This document shows, one piece after another, positions 46,594-58,692 of a stretch of 64,000 nucleotides of DNA. The position numbers and the translations under genes are program-made. The notes under the pieces were generated by a model. It was not told the DNA's origin and made no database searches. It saw only the letters and a list, made by a program, of their open reading frames with translations. Origin of the DNA: Blasia pusilla (taxonomy: Eukaryota; Marchantiophyta; Marchantiopsida; Blasiales); assembly GCA_050084515.1 (NCBI GenBank), contig CM114272.1, positions 26,970,001-27,034,000 on the forward strand, written 5' to 3'. Every line of letters starts with the position of its first letter. Position 1 is the first letter of the stretch.

Positions 46594-47269
46594 GTTCTTG
46601 TAGTAGACACTTGTTGTAGATACGGAGCGAGCGAGAATCGAGAATCCGGTTCTACCATGCCTTTTCAGGTTGTGTTTTGTGTCGTACTTGTTGAACCTTG
46701 GTTTTGCAGATTGGCGTATGCATCTAGGTGAGTGATGCTCTCCTCTACTCGCGGTTCGCACTTTGATTCATAGGCTACAGTTTTCTGTTACGCGTTTTGG
46801 TTCAGAGTGCTTCGAGAGTGATCCGTTCGTGAGTCTAAGTTTAGACGATCGTAATACGTCATGAAGCGGGCCGTTAGGATGTAATTGTGTTTGGAATCTT
46901 CAATTGTGAGACCTATCTAGGTTTTTGACTCACTTTATCCTCCACTCCGTGACTTCTATAGCACCTCCAACGTTTCACTTATGTTCCTTTGACCTGCAAC
47001 TCTTCGTTAGCTTTTGAAATACCCGTTCCTCCACTGTCGCGTAACCTTTCGATATTTCGTTTTGTGAGAATCTTTGCGTGTCCTGCAGAGTATTGTGAAC
47101 ATTTCCCACGGGTTCTACTCCTAATGCCGCATCTTTGATCTCATTCCACAGTTTCTGTCTTTGAAAGTCTGGGGTTATTTCCTTCCCTTTCAGATCGCGG
47201 CTTCTGGTCTGAGTTTGGTGGAAGAGAGGAAAGCTTGTCAGAGAAGGAGATTCTGCGGCAACTGTTGCA
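46301..47269 (+). promoter_or_regulatory. Promoter and 5' UTR region of the CUE-domain gene
   Basis: C/T-rich sequence, a (GA)n tract at 46563-46587 and no long reliable ORF before the start codon at 47270. The transcription start is not determinable. A TTTTCAG/GTTGTG junction at about 46670 could be a splice site in the leader. Confidence 0.4.
46563..46587. repeat. (GA)n microsatellite in the leader
   Basis: About 12 GA units. Confidence 0.9.
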
Positions 47270-50200
47270 ATGTCTGCGGTGGTTTGCGGGAAGCGGTCCC
47301 TTTTTGACGATCTACACGGTTCACCGCCAATTGCCAAGAGGATTCGCTGCGGAGGGAACTCTCCAATCCGCTTTCAGTCTGTAGCGCCTCCTGTAAGAAT
47401 TGGTCCTGCAGGGGCATCCGAGGTGGGGTCGCCAGGGCGACCCTCAGTTTCTTCCCTGGACGATCTGCTTTCTCAACTTCGAGCTCTCTTTCAAGATATG
47501 GATGGACAGGTACCATACTAACTTCGGGTCTGTGCCACGCGAAAACTGTGTTCGTGATTTGTGGTCACTCTTTAAAGTAGATCAGACATCATCTGTCCGA
47601 CATTTTCTTGAGGATGACATTCATTGGGCAGCTGACCGGATTTTATTTTGTTTGAATTGAACTGTAGACATTTGTGCACATTCGAGGGTCTGATTTGCTG
47701 TGCGCTTGCCTCCGTACGGCCGAATTGAATCTAGCGATAGATTGGTCTTGTGTGCGAGACTTGTATTCTACCCTGCTCTATCCACGTCTCGTAATGAGTT
47801 TAGTGCGTTTAGTAGTTTATTCACATTTTGTTTCTTGCATCGCATGTTAGGAAATACATAGCTACATGAAGTGATTCCGTGGGCGGAGTCCATGGCAGCT
47901 CTACCCTGGTCTATGTCCAAGATGTCGAACGTTGTCCTTAAAATAGTTGGCTCGTTAGTTTCTTGCATACGCTGCCCCCAGCTAAAGAGAATATTTCAGT
48001 CACAATCAAAACCTTAAGTATGTCGCTGGGCATGGTAGAAAACACCCCACCCAGTTGAAGTGATTCTTTGGTCAGTGTCAATCGAAGTTGTCAGGCGGGT
48101 CAAAATTTTTGAGTATTGAGCCCGAGAATTAACAGAATAGTTGTGCAGGAGGTAGGAAATCTGTATGCACCCAAAGAATGAAATATCCAGTGTGGTGAAC
48201 GAGCATGATACAGATCTGAGTAATATCCGAACTTCATGCCTTTTTGCAGCTGGTGGAGAGGGTTTTTGAATCTTGTGGAAAGAATTTGGATTCTGCCATC
48301 AAGAGCTTGAATGAGCTTCGGTTGAGCTCAAGTGAGCAGATGTCGCCTTGTGAAAATGTTGTCCACCCTGCTGCACCTGCCACCACTTCTTCATCAGGAA
48401 GTTGTGTGGCCTCTACTGAAGGTTGGTATATGATAACAGTCATCATGCACAAGTATTTCGTAGGTAGTGTTTGGAGTGTCTGTTCTTGACTGTAATGAGT
48501 TCCAGCTTGCAAGGTTACCCTGACCATCCTTACATCTGTAGAATAGCGGCATTTCCTCTTTTTTCTAGGATTTTGGGTATGTGTTTAAATAAGGTCTAAG
48601 CCACCCCGTTTTTTCCTGCTCTTCTTAAATCATAGTTTGCTTTGGCTTCACGTAGCTTCTGTTATATGAACCCAAAGTATGGCTTTAGCCTTCCATCTCC
48701 TCATTGCCAAAAGAACAACTAGCCCCTAAATGCATTACATATACTCAACTAAACTCAGACATTTTCACCTCTAGTCTCGGTTCATAGGAAATATCGCTCG
48801 TTGATTAATGTCTGTTATTAGTAGGACTTGATCAGATCACATACTTTTCTCTTGTTTTTCTCATTTAAGTTTCATTCCAGTACTTTGTGAACAACGTAAA
48901 TGCTGCTGCTACTAGTGAATTCAGTTAACGAAATCAGCTGCTGTCTTTGCATGACCTATGTCAGACTGGAATTATTTTGTGACCCTATTTGAGACAGACC
49001 TAGTTTGGGCTACTCTTCTCTTGCCTCTTCTACACTGCTGACTGTTTTGGACCTGCTTTTTCCTCCGGTATAGCACATCATAGCACAGTGCGTTGTTGGA
49101 TCATTTTACCTTCTTCCTATTACGATGCACATTTCTTACTGTTACTCCTGCGTTCATTATTGTATTAGTTGTATCGTTGAAGGCCTGTGAAATAGAGAAT
49201 CCTCTAAACAAATTTCATTCGCTCATTCACTCTCTTTCCTTTCCTGCTGGGGCTCTAATAAGCATGCATGTTAAATGGCCTCTTGAATAGACATTGGCAT
49301 AAAAATAAAAAACTAAGGTCTTTCCTTAGGGGAAATTACAAGAACAGTGATGTGATGATGGTTCCACATTCTAGGAATCACTGGTTGGGGTATGATGCCG
49401 CTATACGATGTCTTAGGTGGAATCTCTTTACCTGACTGCTTCAATACCATACACTGGTTCCTTTGGCAGGCTATGCACAATCTGGTGTCCCACAGGGTTC
49501 GGTTGAACTGAAGGTGCCTCAGTCTTCAGCGGGAGCCATTCCTGCTGAAGGTCTTGAATGGGTTGACATGCTGGTCAGGGAAATGATGAGTGCAACCAAT
49601 CTTGAAGATGCTAGAATGCGGGCAACTCGAGCCCTTGAGGCTTTTGAGAAGACTGTTGTTACCCGATCAGGAGTTATTGCCGAAGTTTTGAGGAAGGTTG
49701 GTAGTTTTCTGTGAGCATTTTGGGGTCCCAGGGCTCAGAGTGGTTATGTTGTCTTCCTATGCAGTAGAAGTGAATTTCAAGGTGGTTTCACAGTATAGAA
49801 GGGAGGAAATTGAGGTATTATTTTGAGATGTTTGTTGTCAGACAGGCTCAGTCTTTTTTCAGACCATAGATTTTAGTATTTTAAACATGCGTTAGGTTGT
49901 GTTTGTAGTAAGGGTTGCATGTTGCCATCTTTTACTCCAAGGCTAACTTCACTGTTACACTAGAATCTATCAATGAGGAAAGCTATTGAACTAACTGAAC
50001 TTGTTGGCCTATTTATGGAAAAGAATATATAGGATTGCTTTCTTTTTCTGGAAGTATTTTAACAGGCTTGAGGTTTGTTAAAAGTCATCATGAGTGATAT
50101 TTTATGGTTTAGTGAGGTTTTTTGGAATTTTTTAAATGGCTTCAATAGGTTAATTTCGCAGAGGTACTCGAAAGGCCCTCATAATTTTGTTGACTGGGGA

Positions 50201-50701
50201 AATCTGTGATCTTTTGTCTGCCGCATCGGTGCTGCTTAGGAGAATACATCACTGAAGGAACAACTTCAAGGACTATTGAGGGATAACCATATTCTGAAGC
50301 GGGCTGTGCAAATTCAGCATGAGCGTCAACAGGAGCATGATGAGCGATCTAGAGAATTGCAAACAGTGAAGCAGCTGCTTGCCCAACATCAAGAGCAGCT
50401 TCGGATGCTAGAGGTAGTGCCACTCCCAATGAGAATGCACACAATTTTGAACGTGGTGAAATGTTGGCAGGGCTGGGCTGTTTGTTGTTTCTCTTCTCTC
50501 TTGAGTGTTGTTTTGATAATGCTTGGTTTGTACTCTATGGTCATGGGATCCTGTCATGAGGAGACATACTTAGCTGAGTTACGTGATTTACTGACCTTGT
50601 CATTTTACCTGCAGTTGAACAATTATGCTCTCACGTTACATTTGAGGAAAGCCCAAGAAGGAAGTTCGATACCAGGACGATTCCATCCGGATTTGTTCTA
50701 G
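47270..50701 (+). CDS. CUE-domain, coiled-coil protein (plant AT5G32440-type), intact, 5 exons
   Basis: Exons 47270-47509, 48250-48421, 49470-49696, 50240-50413 and 50615-50701 join into 299 codons plus TAG. All four introns (740, 1048, 543 and 201 bp) are GT-AG. The start is the first ATG of the frame, with the typical opening MSAVVCGKRSLFDDL. A CUE domain spans residues 63-105 across exons 1 and 2 (LLSQLRALFQDMDGQ|LVERVFESCGKNLDSAIK). CUE domains bind ubiquitin. Residues 159-195 form a helix (WVDMLVREMMSATNLEDARM), and 214-275 a coiled coil. The C-terminus NNYALTLHL...SIPGRFHPDLF is the family signature. The family is known in plants as a 'ubiquitin system component Cue protein' of unclear function, probably cytosolic or nuclear. 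No stops, frameshifts or odd splice sites were seen. It is the only intact gene in the window. Confidence 0.93.
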
Positions 50702-51200
50702 TTCATGCATATGAATCACCTTTATGGAATGACCTGAACTGTGGATGAATCCAATGGCGAAGATGAGCTTGTGTCTCTCTATTTGCAGGCTCGAAGTCTT
50801 TGGCTAGGCCTGTTCCATGGGACTGTAAAAAATTTTGGCATTCCTTGTGTAGGCACATGCATTACGTACAGAAATGGAGAGTTGGAAATCTGTTTCAGAA
50901 GATACCTCCACAGACTGGGAGCAAAGCAGTATAGAAATTCATATATGTTGAAGTGAGATTTGCCAAATTGTCCCATAGATCCGGAAGGTTGTTATCGTGG
51001 CAAGATGACAGGAAGCTGGTCGAATGAAAGTGCATTTGGGAGGACAATGAGTCCTCTATGAAACATGAACGTGGCACTCGTCTACTACATGGTGTATAGT
51101 TGCCCGGGATTCAAGGATCTTACCGAAAATTTTAAGGCTTTAGAACAACGTAAGTGGTGAACACTTATCTGTGACCCTCTTGGGTGAAACCGTTTGTACA
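50702..51200 (+). other. 3' UTR and downstream flank of the CUE-domain gene
   Basis: Possible 3' UTR. A good acceptor (CTCTCTATTTGCAG near 50788) could mark a 3' UTR intron. A short frame at 50741-50956 has no domain and is not counted as a gene. Confidence 0.4.
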
Positions 51201-52139
51201 TTAATTGTTCCTTTCCACGTCTCTTTTTCACTACCTGAATCCTTTGATCCGCGATCAGTTGAGGGGTTGTCTGGCCACGGCCAGGAAAGCCCTGATAAAT
51301 AACTTGTCCAACGTGGACGCAGGGAGGGCACTAATCTGGACATTCCCAATTGGATTGGATTCGTCAAGCGTTTAGCTTGGTCAGGCATTTCTGGCTGTAC
51401 AAAGTTTGGCAGGATATTGCAATAGCAGTACAGGGTGGGATTGTCGTGAAGCACTGCTTTGCTTAATTGCACTTACCACTATCACAATTCTTCTTCTGCA
51501 CATCAAAACCTCCCTTTCAGTATAGTATCTAGGACATCCCGTCTTTAGAAAAACAAGAGCCCAAATTTGGACATTCGGAACACCATCGCCCATGCCAAGT
51601 ACAGTATGACCCCCGCACTAGGAGCATACTAGAAATAGGTCATATTGATTGACAACTATGACCCCCACACTATGAGCAGACTAGGAAGAGACCATATCGA
51701 TTGACAACTCCCAATGTCTCGCGGCTGTCTGTTGTGATGTCTGCATTTTGTTGGTAGGTCAGCCACAAAATCGCACAACCCCTCTACATGTGGTAAAACT
51801 GCAAATGTTGGGGGCAATCACAGGTGGATGTGGAGAGTGGGCCTCAGATTGTTTCATCTTTTGAATGTACACATTGACATCTTAATCCCCAACTCTTTGG
51901 ATGTCAAAATTCAATGTGAATGAATGAAAATTCTTGCACAATTGCGTAACCTATTGTGATTATGTTTCTGAGCCCTAGTCTGCCCGGATTACAATGACAA
52001 ACTTCCATTCCAATGAATAACCGCCCAGGAAGTTGTTGGAATTGCATAAGGTTTAGTGCATAAGGTTAGTTCTCCTTATGCTCTTAAATGAAATCCAAGT
52101 TTGGGACCCTATTTATAAGAAGATAGGTTGGGAGCGTGT
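51201..52139. other. Intergenic, no gene
   Basis: Only the tandem duplication at 51605-51708 was seen. Confidence 0.45.
51605..51708. repeat. 52-bp tandem duplication
   Basis: 51605-51656 and 51657-51708 are direct repeats of the same 52-bp unit (beginning TATGACCCCC), with several substitutions between them. Confidence 0.85.
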
Positions 52140-52557
52140 GGTAAAGATGCAATAGTTCTTTCTATTAGAAGAATGGGATGTAAGAAATCAAATTCCTTGT
52201 GTTATTCTTTTAACGGAAGCAAGTTTTCTTCCTCTAGAGGTTGAAGTTCTATGTTTGATCATCACTTATTTCGTATGGGTGAGAACTCTTGATAATTCTC
52301 CTCTCCCTCATCAAACTTTGCGAGTTATACATGCCATAGGATGGATTGTAGATGTGGAGATTTGGTCTTCAAAGTGGAATGTGGCCAAACATAACAGTCC
52401 ATTTAGAAGTGAACAAATATGTAAATTATGTGACAGAGAAAGTATTGAAGATGAAGAACATGTGTTTGTTACATGTCGAAGGTACGAAGAAATTAGACTA
52501 ACTCATAAAGTATATGTGGGGAGTTTCTATTCTTCACTACAACTAGTGCCTTTCTGA
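52140..52557 (+). pseudogene. LINE-type 3' fragment with RT zinc-binding module
   Basis: An open frame from about 52160 to 52557 reads RVIHAIGWIVDVEIWSSKWN, then ICKLCDRESIEDEEHVFVTC. The C-x2-C-x9-H-x4-C pattern is the zinc-binding domain that follows RT in plant non-LTR elements. Truncated 5', as LINE copies usually are. No target duplication was identified. Confidence 0.7.
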
Positions 52558-53384
52558 TTTAGGTTGTTATATTAGAGATAACATTATTCATCGCTCGAGT
52601 GCTTTTGGCATTGGTTAGGAGAAAGCCTTTTAAGGTATTTCTTGAATCAATATATTATTTATAATGTATTTTTTAGCATTTTGACCCTTTAGGATTCATG
52701 AGCTGGATCTATTTATCATTTAACCTTAATAATTAGGAAGAAAGCCATACAATGTACTTAATTGAATTTTTTGTTGTTATTTTTAATGAAAACAAGAAGT
52801 TTTTGTTGTGTCCCTCACCGAGAGGAAAACACTTAACATCACGGTGCAAAATTTGTTCTAGAGAGAAAAATCATTTTATCTTTGTCATATATATTACTTC
52901 CAATAGTAACGTTGATCAAATTCCTACAACCTACCTGAATTATGAGAAATACCAGCAAGTATATACAATATTTTTGTAAAGTTTGACCTTAAAATTTATT
53001 GATAATTATAATAAAAGTAGGTTGAATAGGAAATTGATATCTTTGTAAGTTAAAAGGTAAATCCAAGTCTCATTCAAATAATAGATGACATGAAATGAAA
53101 GTTTGGTTTCCAATATTGCTCAATGTGGTGATTTTTATATTTATGGAATATTGCATAAATTCACAAACTACCAAAGTTGTCATGAATGCGAATCCTTTTG
53201 AACCATTCATGTTTCTTAAAGACATGATTGGTACTCCAAATTTTAGAGATAAATGATTATGATCAACCCTGAAGATAAACATGTATTGAAGAACTCTGTT
53301 GGATAAACATGACTCATCCCCTCATCTGAAAAGGAGTTACACTAAGGTAGATATAGATATAGGAAATACATAAATCAGAACAAT
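52558..53384. other. AT-rich intergenic, no gene
   Basis: Short frames only. No domain or repeat is recognised. Confidence 0.4.
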
Positions 53385-53840
53385 ATTCTGCTCTCTTATT
53401 GGAGGGACACGATGGTATGGTTTGGAAGGACCATATATGTAACTCTTCGTCATGTCATTTTCATAACGTTGACGGTACAATTGATCTGAGTTAGTAGTAA
53501 TTCATACAAGTTTATGTTGTATATTGTGTGGTTCTGGCCGTGGTGCAGCCATTATGATAGTTTGTGATTGATGTTCAAGAGGGTGTCATATGGCATATTT
53601 GAAGCCATCTCTCACTGGGGTTCCTCGAGGACGATGGATGCGCCCAAGATGTACATAGAGTAGGTAGTTATAAATTCTTACTTATGTTTGTGACATGGTT
53701 GACAAGAAGGTGACTAAAAATGGGGCCACATGAGCACTCAATATTTTTGCTCTTAAAAATGTATGTCATGGTAAATAGGTATAGATGGCTATTTGGAGTT
53801 AGAGGGACCTAACCATCAGCTAGGGGGTGATTGGAGACAT
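53385..53840 (+). pseudogene. Third PHD-gypsy tail: integrase end, PHD finger, polypurine tract
   Basis: It starts in LEGHDGMVWKDHICN (matching GRDGVVWKDHVRN at 13.4 kb). Then a PHD finger at 53518-53658: CILC, IVCD*CSRGCHM and VPRGRWMRPRCT. Several zinc ligands are mutated, but the Trp is kept. The 3' tail reaches GTTAGAGGGACCT (about 53800) and CTAGGGGGTGA, a polypurine tract, followed by a possible LTR start TGGAGACATT at about 53837. The sequence between the PHD ligands differs from the 13- and 23-kb copies, so it is a separate subfamily. Confidence 0.75.
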
Positions 53841-54057
53841 TTTGGAACTTATCGTCTCGATTTGTGGATTCCATGAGTAAGCATGGGATCGTGTGTATGT
53901 TCCGTGACAACAATGTATCTTGTATAGCGATGTGTATACGTACGACAATTTTCACGTCTTTTAGGCTAGATCGACAAGAACTAGAAGAGCGCCTTCAAGG
54001 ATAGTGCAAGACATCCTCGAGAGGTCGAGGATGACATGTTGAGACCTTACTGTTGAG

Positions 54058-54614
54058 GCCCGACCCTCTTTTTCCAAAGGGGGGGGGGGGTTATTGGAGA
54101 ACCCTAGAAGTACTAATAAGGGGGAAGGTCTCCGAGAATGCTTGGAACTCGAACCCCACTTTGGGCGCCACGGGGCGGCTCAAGGGCATGGAACGGATCG
54201 AGAGTTTGGGGTTGGGTTGGAAAACCTGAACCAAGTCTATGGAGGCAAGTTTAAACATCCCTCTTGGATTTCACCCCGCAGCTCAATTACTTGGGTCTCA
54301 GTTTGGAACTCACACGAGGTCCGTTGAACAGTTGGGATCGCTAGGCGCGCAAGTGCCGTTTTAGGTTCGTGGACTAATGAGGAAGTGTGTTCCAAGTCTT
54401 GAAGGACTTGCCATGTTTTGGAAACTACGAAGTAAGGGAGGGTGAGTTTGATGAGACGCCGAGTTGAGAACTCGGTGGGTTGGAACGCTGGTTGGCCGAG
54501 ACCGACTAACGAGAGTGCGTGTTTGGGTGCAGATCGGCGATGAGATCGTGTCCTACTGAACGTACGCTTCCGCAACAATAAAGATTGACGTTCAAGGAGA
54601 GTAGGGGCGCGACA
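54058..54614 (+). repeat. 5' LTR of the chromovirus, 5'-truncated
   Basis: It matches the second half of the 3' LTR (from about 60857), through GACGTTCAAGGAGAGTAGGG to the CGCGACA end at 54614. The first ~450 bp are missing. A G12 run lies at about 54080, where the 3' LTR has G18. Confidence 0.85.
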
Positions 54615-54616
54615 AG

Positions 54617-54629
54617 TGGTATCAGAGCC
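54617..54629 (+). other. Primer-binding site, initiator-Met tRNA
   Basis: TGGTATCAGAGCC lies 2 nt after the 5' LTR. This is the standard plant initiator-Met tRNA primer site. Confidence 0.95.
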
Positions 54630-54763
54630 AATCCTTGGTGAGCGAGAACTTGGGGTCGTGGGATCAACCAGACGCTTGGGAAAACTCAAGGTAGCGGCTA
54701 GACTAAGACGCTCGAGGAAAGACGCAAGAAACGATAAGGAGATCTGAGTGAGTTGGCTTGAAA

Positions 54764-55830
54764 ATGGCGATCGAGGGAGAACAACCCAAGAAGTGCCGAA
54801 TCAAGCGAAGTGAATCAAGAGAGGAACCAATGCCGGACTGTGATGCTATGGAGGAGACGGAGACTCCCGAAGAGCTGAACGCCAAACGTGAGGACGTTCC
54901 AGAGGTGAATCCTTCCGTGGGGCCATCGGGCCCAAATCCAGGGAACCCACTGAGTCAAGGAAGACGTTGGACTTGTTGAAGTTGTTGGTAGAGCAGATGT
55001 CCCACCAAAGCAAGCGGATTGCAGAGTTAGAGGCCACTCGAACTCCGGGTGCGGGCAAAAAGCTGTGCAAGACAAACCTGCCCACGCCATTCACTGGGAT
55101 GGGGCGCTCGCAGAAAGTGAAGGATTTCCTTACGGAACTGGAATTGTACTTTGAGGCGCAGAGGGCAGCTGAGCACGACAAGGTGACGGTAGCCTTTACT
55201 TTCCTGAAGGATCATGCGCTACAATGGTGGACGGCTCAACGAGAGGAATATCTGGCTGGAGAGTCACCTCTGAGTTGGGAGGAGTTTAAGGTGTTGATTG
55301 GTGATCGATTCACTCCGGAGTACCAAGGGTTGCGCGACACGGTGGAATGCGTGCGGATGAGGCAGAGTGGTTCCTTAAGCGTGTTTGTGAGGGAGTTTAG
55401 TGCAAAACTGACTTCTCTTCCAAAGATGGATGAGCATGCGAAGAAGGCTATCTTCATTAGTAGACTCAAGCCGAGCGCTGAAAAGGCCCTTTACCAAATG
55501 CCGACGTTGCCAGATACTTGCGCGGATCTTCTGAAGCTAGCGGAGCGGATTGGGGACGATGAAGTCCAAACCTAGAAACCCTTTGAGCCAAAAGGATTTT
55601 CGAAGAAGTCAAAAAATAAGGAGACGTCCAAAAGAGTTTGGAGTGGGGGCCTGCACTATCCAGGAGAATCGTCTGCCCCGGCAGCAAAATGAGTGGAACT
55701 TCATGCAAAGTCGAGAGGAAGACAACACTCGAAGTCAGGGAACGGCAAGGTCATATGCTACAACTATGGCGAACCGGGGCACCTGGCGAAAGTGTATTCG
55801 AAACCGAAGGTTAGTAATGGGAGTATGATT
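54764..55830 (+). pseudogene. Chromovirus Gag
   Basis: The ATG at 54764 opens 72 codons. A frame change near 54960 leads into the main frame. Gag core: DFLTELELYFEAQRAAEHDK, LQWWTAQREEYLAG, FKVLIGDRFTPEYQGL, VFVREFSAKLTSLP, KAIFISRLKPSAEKAL. Stops at 55573 (TAG) and 55690 (TGA). The zinc knuckle reads CYNYGEPGHLAKVY, with the 2nd and last Cys replaced by Tyr (TGT to TAT), so RNA binding would be lost. Confidence 0.85.
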
Positions 55831-58692
55831 TCGTTTGCTGCTAAGCATCTGTTGGCGGGTGATCTCGTGACGTCCCTTCAGGTCACCAAGAAGACACACA
55901 ATTTAGTGTACCTAAGATCCAAGATTGCTGATCGCGATTTGTTGTTGCTCGTGGATATAGGTGCTTCGCACTCCTTCCTAAGCCCGAGAATCATGAAGGA
56001 ACTGGGGTTGTCTACCTCTAAGGCGGATGAGCCCATTTTAGTAGGATTTGCAGGAGGCAAGTCTCATCGGACTTCTGAGTTGGTCTTGGGTTTGACCGTA
56101 GGATGCGGGGTATTCGAGTTGAAGGAGAATTTCACTGTGTGCGAAATGGATGGCATTGACGAAGTCTTGGGGAATACATTCCTAGATGCGTATGAGGTGG
56201 AGTTAAGACGTAGACCTTTGAGGTTGAGCGTCTTGCTAAAAGGCAAACGGTTGCAGGTGCGGTTGGTCCGTGAGGTTCCGGCGAAAAAGGAGTTAGTGAA
56301 CTCGATTATGAGGAGAAGCATGACCGAGTTGGAGGATGGGTTTCTCTTCTTGATGAGACAAGTGGAGGAGGCTACAAGGAGAATACGCAGAGATCAGGAC
56401 ATTGCTTCGAGGGGAATCCCAGAACCACTCCAGGAAGTGGTCAAGGAGTTTGAGGATGTCTTGACAAATGAGCTTCCAACTGAGTTTCCGCCACATAGAG
56501 CCGTCGATCATAAGATAGAGATCATACCTGGTTCCCAACCACCTTCAAAAGCACCATATAGGTTGAATCAGGAGGAACTTCTTGAGTTGAAAAGGCAGTT
56601 AAGTGAGCTCTTGGAAAAGGGTTACATTAGAACTAGCAAGTCACCTTATGGAGCACTAGTTCTTTTTGTGAAGAAGAAGGATGGAAAGATGAGGCTGTGT
56701 GTTGATTACCGTGTGCTGAATAAAGTGACGATTCGGAACAATTATCCTCTTTCGAGGATAGATGATCTCTTCGATAGGCTGGCAGGCACGAGATATTTCA
56801 ATAGGATTGACTTGAAGTCAGGATATTACCAGATCTGGATTGCCGAGGCAGATGTGGAGAAGACTGCGTGTAGGACAAGATACGGATCCTTTGAGTTTGT
56901 AGTGATGCCTTTCGGTCTACGTAACGCGCCTCTGACGTTCACCACGTTGATGAACTCAATTTTTCACAAGGAAATGGATGAGCATGTTATCATCTATATT
57001 GATGACATACTTGTCTATTCGAAGTCCCTAGAGAAGCACGTTCGACATGTGAGAGCGGTTTTGTCAAAGCTAAGGGCGAATCAGCTGTATGCGAATGTAG
57101 AGAAGAGTGAATTCGGGTTGAGCAAGATCAAATTCTTGGGTCACGTGGTTAGCGCAGATGGCGTCAGTCTGGACATGGAAAAGGTGAAAGCGATTTTTGA
57201 GGGGAAACCCCCATCCACCGTAAAGGGAATGAGGAGGTTCATAGGTGTGGTGCCGTTCTATCGCACTTATGTGAAAAAATTTTCGGGAATTGTGAGACCT
57301 CTCACGGATTGGACAGCAAAGTTTTCCGACACGACTTGGACCCAGGAAGTTAATGAGGCATTCAGCCAAGTGAAGCACATTCTATCGTAGGAACCAATAT
57401 TGAAGTTGCGGGAGTTTGACAAACCTTTCGAAGTGCATACCGATGCTAGTGATTTCGCGGCTGCAGGAATGTTGGTGCAAGAAGGGAGACCGGTAGCATA
57501 CGAGAGCAAGAAGCTTAGCGATACTGAAAGGAGATGGCCCACTCACGAGAAAGAGTTGTTCGCGGTGGTCCATTTCTTGAGGAAGTGGCGGCATTATTTA
57601 GGGCTCCACAGGACTTGAATATTCACCGATAATATATCACTCAAGTATTTTGAGACCCAGGATCGAGTGACACCGAAACAACTGCGATGGCATGATACCT
57701 TGGCGCTGATGGATGTTGAGTTGATTCACAAGCCACGTAAAGATAATGTGATTCAAGATGCGTTGAGTCGCAAGGAGGAACACATGCCATCGACGACACA
57801 GGTCTTGAGAGCAATGTTCCCTAAACAAACAGACCTGGAAAGAAGGATTCGTGAAGGATATATGAAGGACGCTCACGCAAGGGAGTACCTAAGGAAGTTG
57901 AAGCAGGGTGAGAAGGTGGCCAACATAAGTTTGAGGCACGGTTTACTAAGGTTCAATCAGAGTAGGATCTATGTGGGGCAAGGCAGGATGCGAACCAAAG
58001 TGTTAGCGGAGTGTCACATCGGACCCTTGGCAGGACATAAAGGAGAGAAATCTACGCTGGCTATTCTGTCGAAGCGGTTTTTTTGGCCCAACATGAAAGA
58101 GGATGTTGCTCAATATGTGAAGACATGTGTGACCTGCCAAGCAAAAAGAGTTTCTTATGATAAGAAACAAGGCTTGATGCATCCCTTGCCGATCCCAGAA
58201 GGACCCTTGCAAAGTGTGAGTATGGATTTCATCACGGGTCTCCCGGAATCTGAGTTATACAACGCTATACTTGTGATTGTTGATCGGTTTAGCAACTTGG
58301 TGAGATTCGTGCCGACGGTGGATTTCGCAACGGCTTATACGACGTCGCAACTGTTTCTGGATAGCTGGTGGCGTGCTCATGGTTTACCGAGGAGCATTGT
58401 TTCAGATCGGGATCCAAAGTTTACCAGTGCTCTCTGGAAGCACTTGTTCAGGAGGTTTAAGACCAACCTGAGTTTCAGTACGGCTTTCCACCCACAGACG
58501 GATGGACAGACTGAAAAGGTAAACTCAATCGTGAATCAGTACTTAAGGAATTATGTCAATGGTGATCAACGAGATTGGGTCAAGTGGCTGAGCATGGCGG
58601 AGTACTGCTATAACTTGACCAAGCATTCTGCAACTAGAGAATCTCCGTTTCTCATGGCGAATGGACGAGAGCCAGAAGGGCCTCTTGCCTAG
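55831..58692 (+). pseudogene. Chromovirus Pol: protease, RT, RNase H, integrase
   Basis: It is one frame with two stops (TAG at 57388, TGA at 57616). Protease site LLVDIGASHSFLS (DTG now DIG, about 55950). RT: MRLCVDYRVLNKVT, FNRIDLKSGYYQI, VMPFGLRNAPLTF and IIYIDDILVYSKS (YIDD near 56996). RNase H: FEVHTDASDFAAAGML, RWPTHEKELFAVV. Integrase: H-x3-H...CVTCQAKR zinc site, SMDFITGLPES, VSDRDPKFTS, FHPQTDGQTEKVN (the D, D, E catalytic regions all visible). The frame breaks at 58690, after which it continues in other frames. Confidence 0.92.

Noticed and set aside
46326-46603. Short plus-strand frames before the CUE-domain gene
   Set aside because: C/T-rich leader sequence without domains. The frames run into the GA tract.
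50741-50956. Small ORF after the CUE-domain gene
   Set aside because: No recognisable domain, probably 3' UTR.
54617-54629. tRNA-like sequence
   Set aside because: It is the primer-binding site complementary to tRNA, not a tRNA gene.
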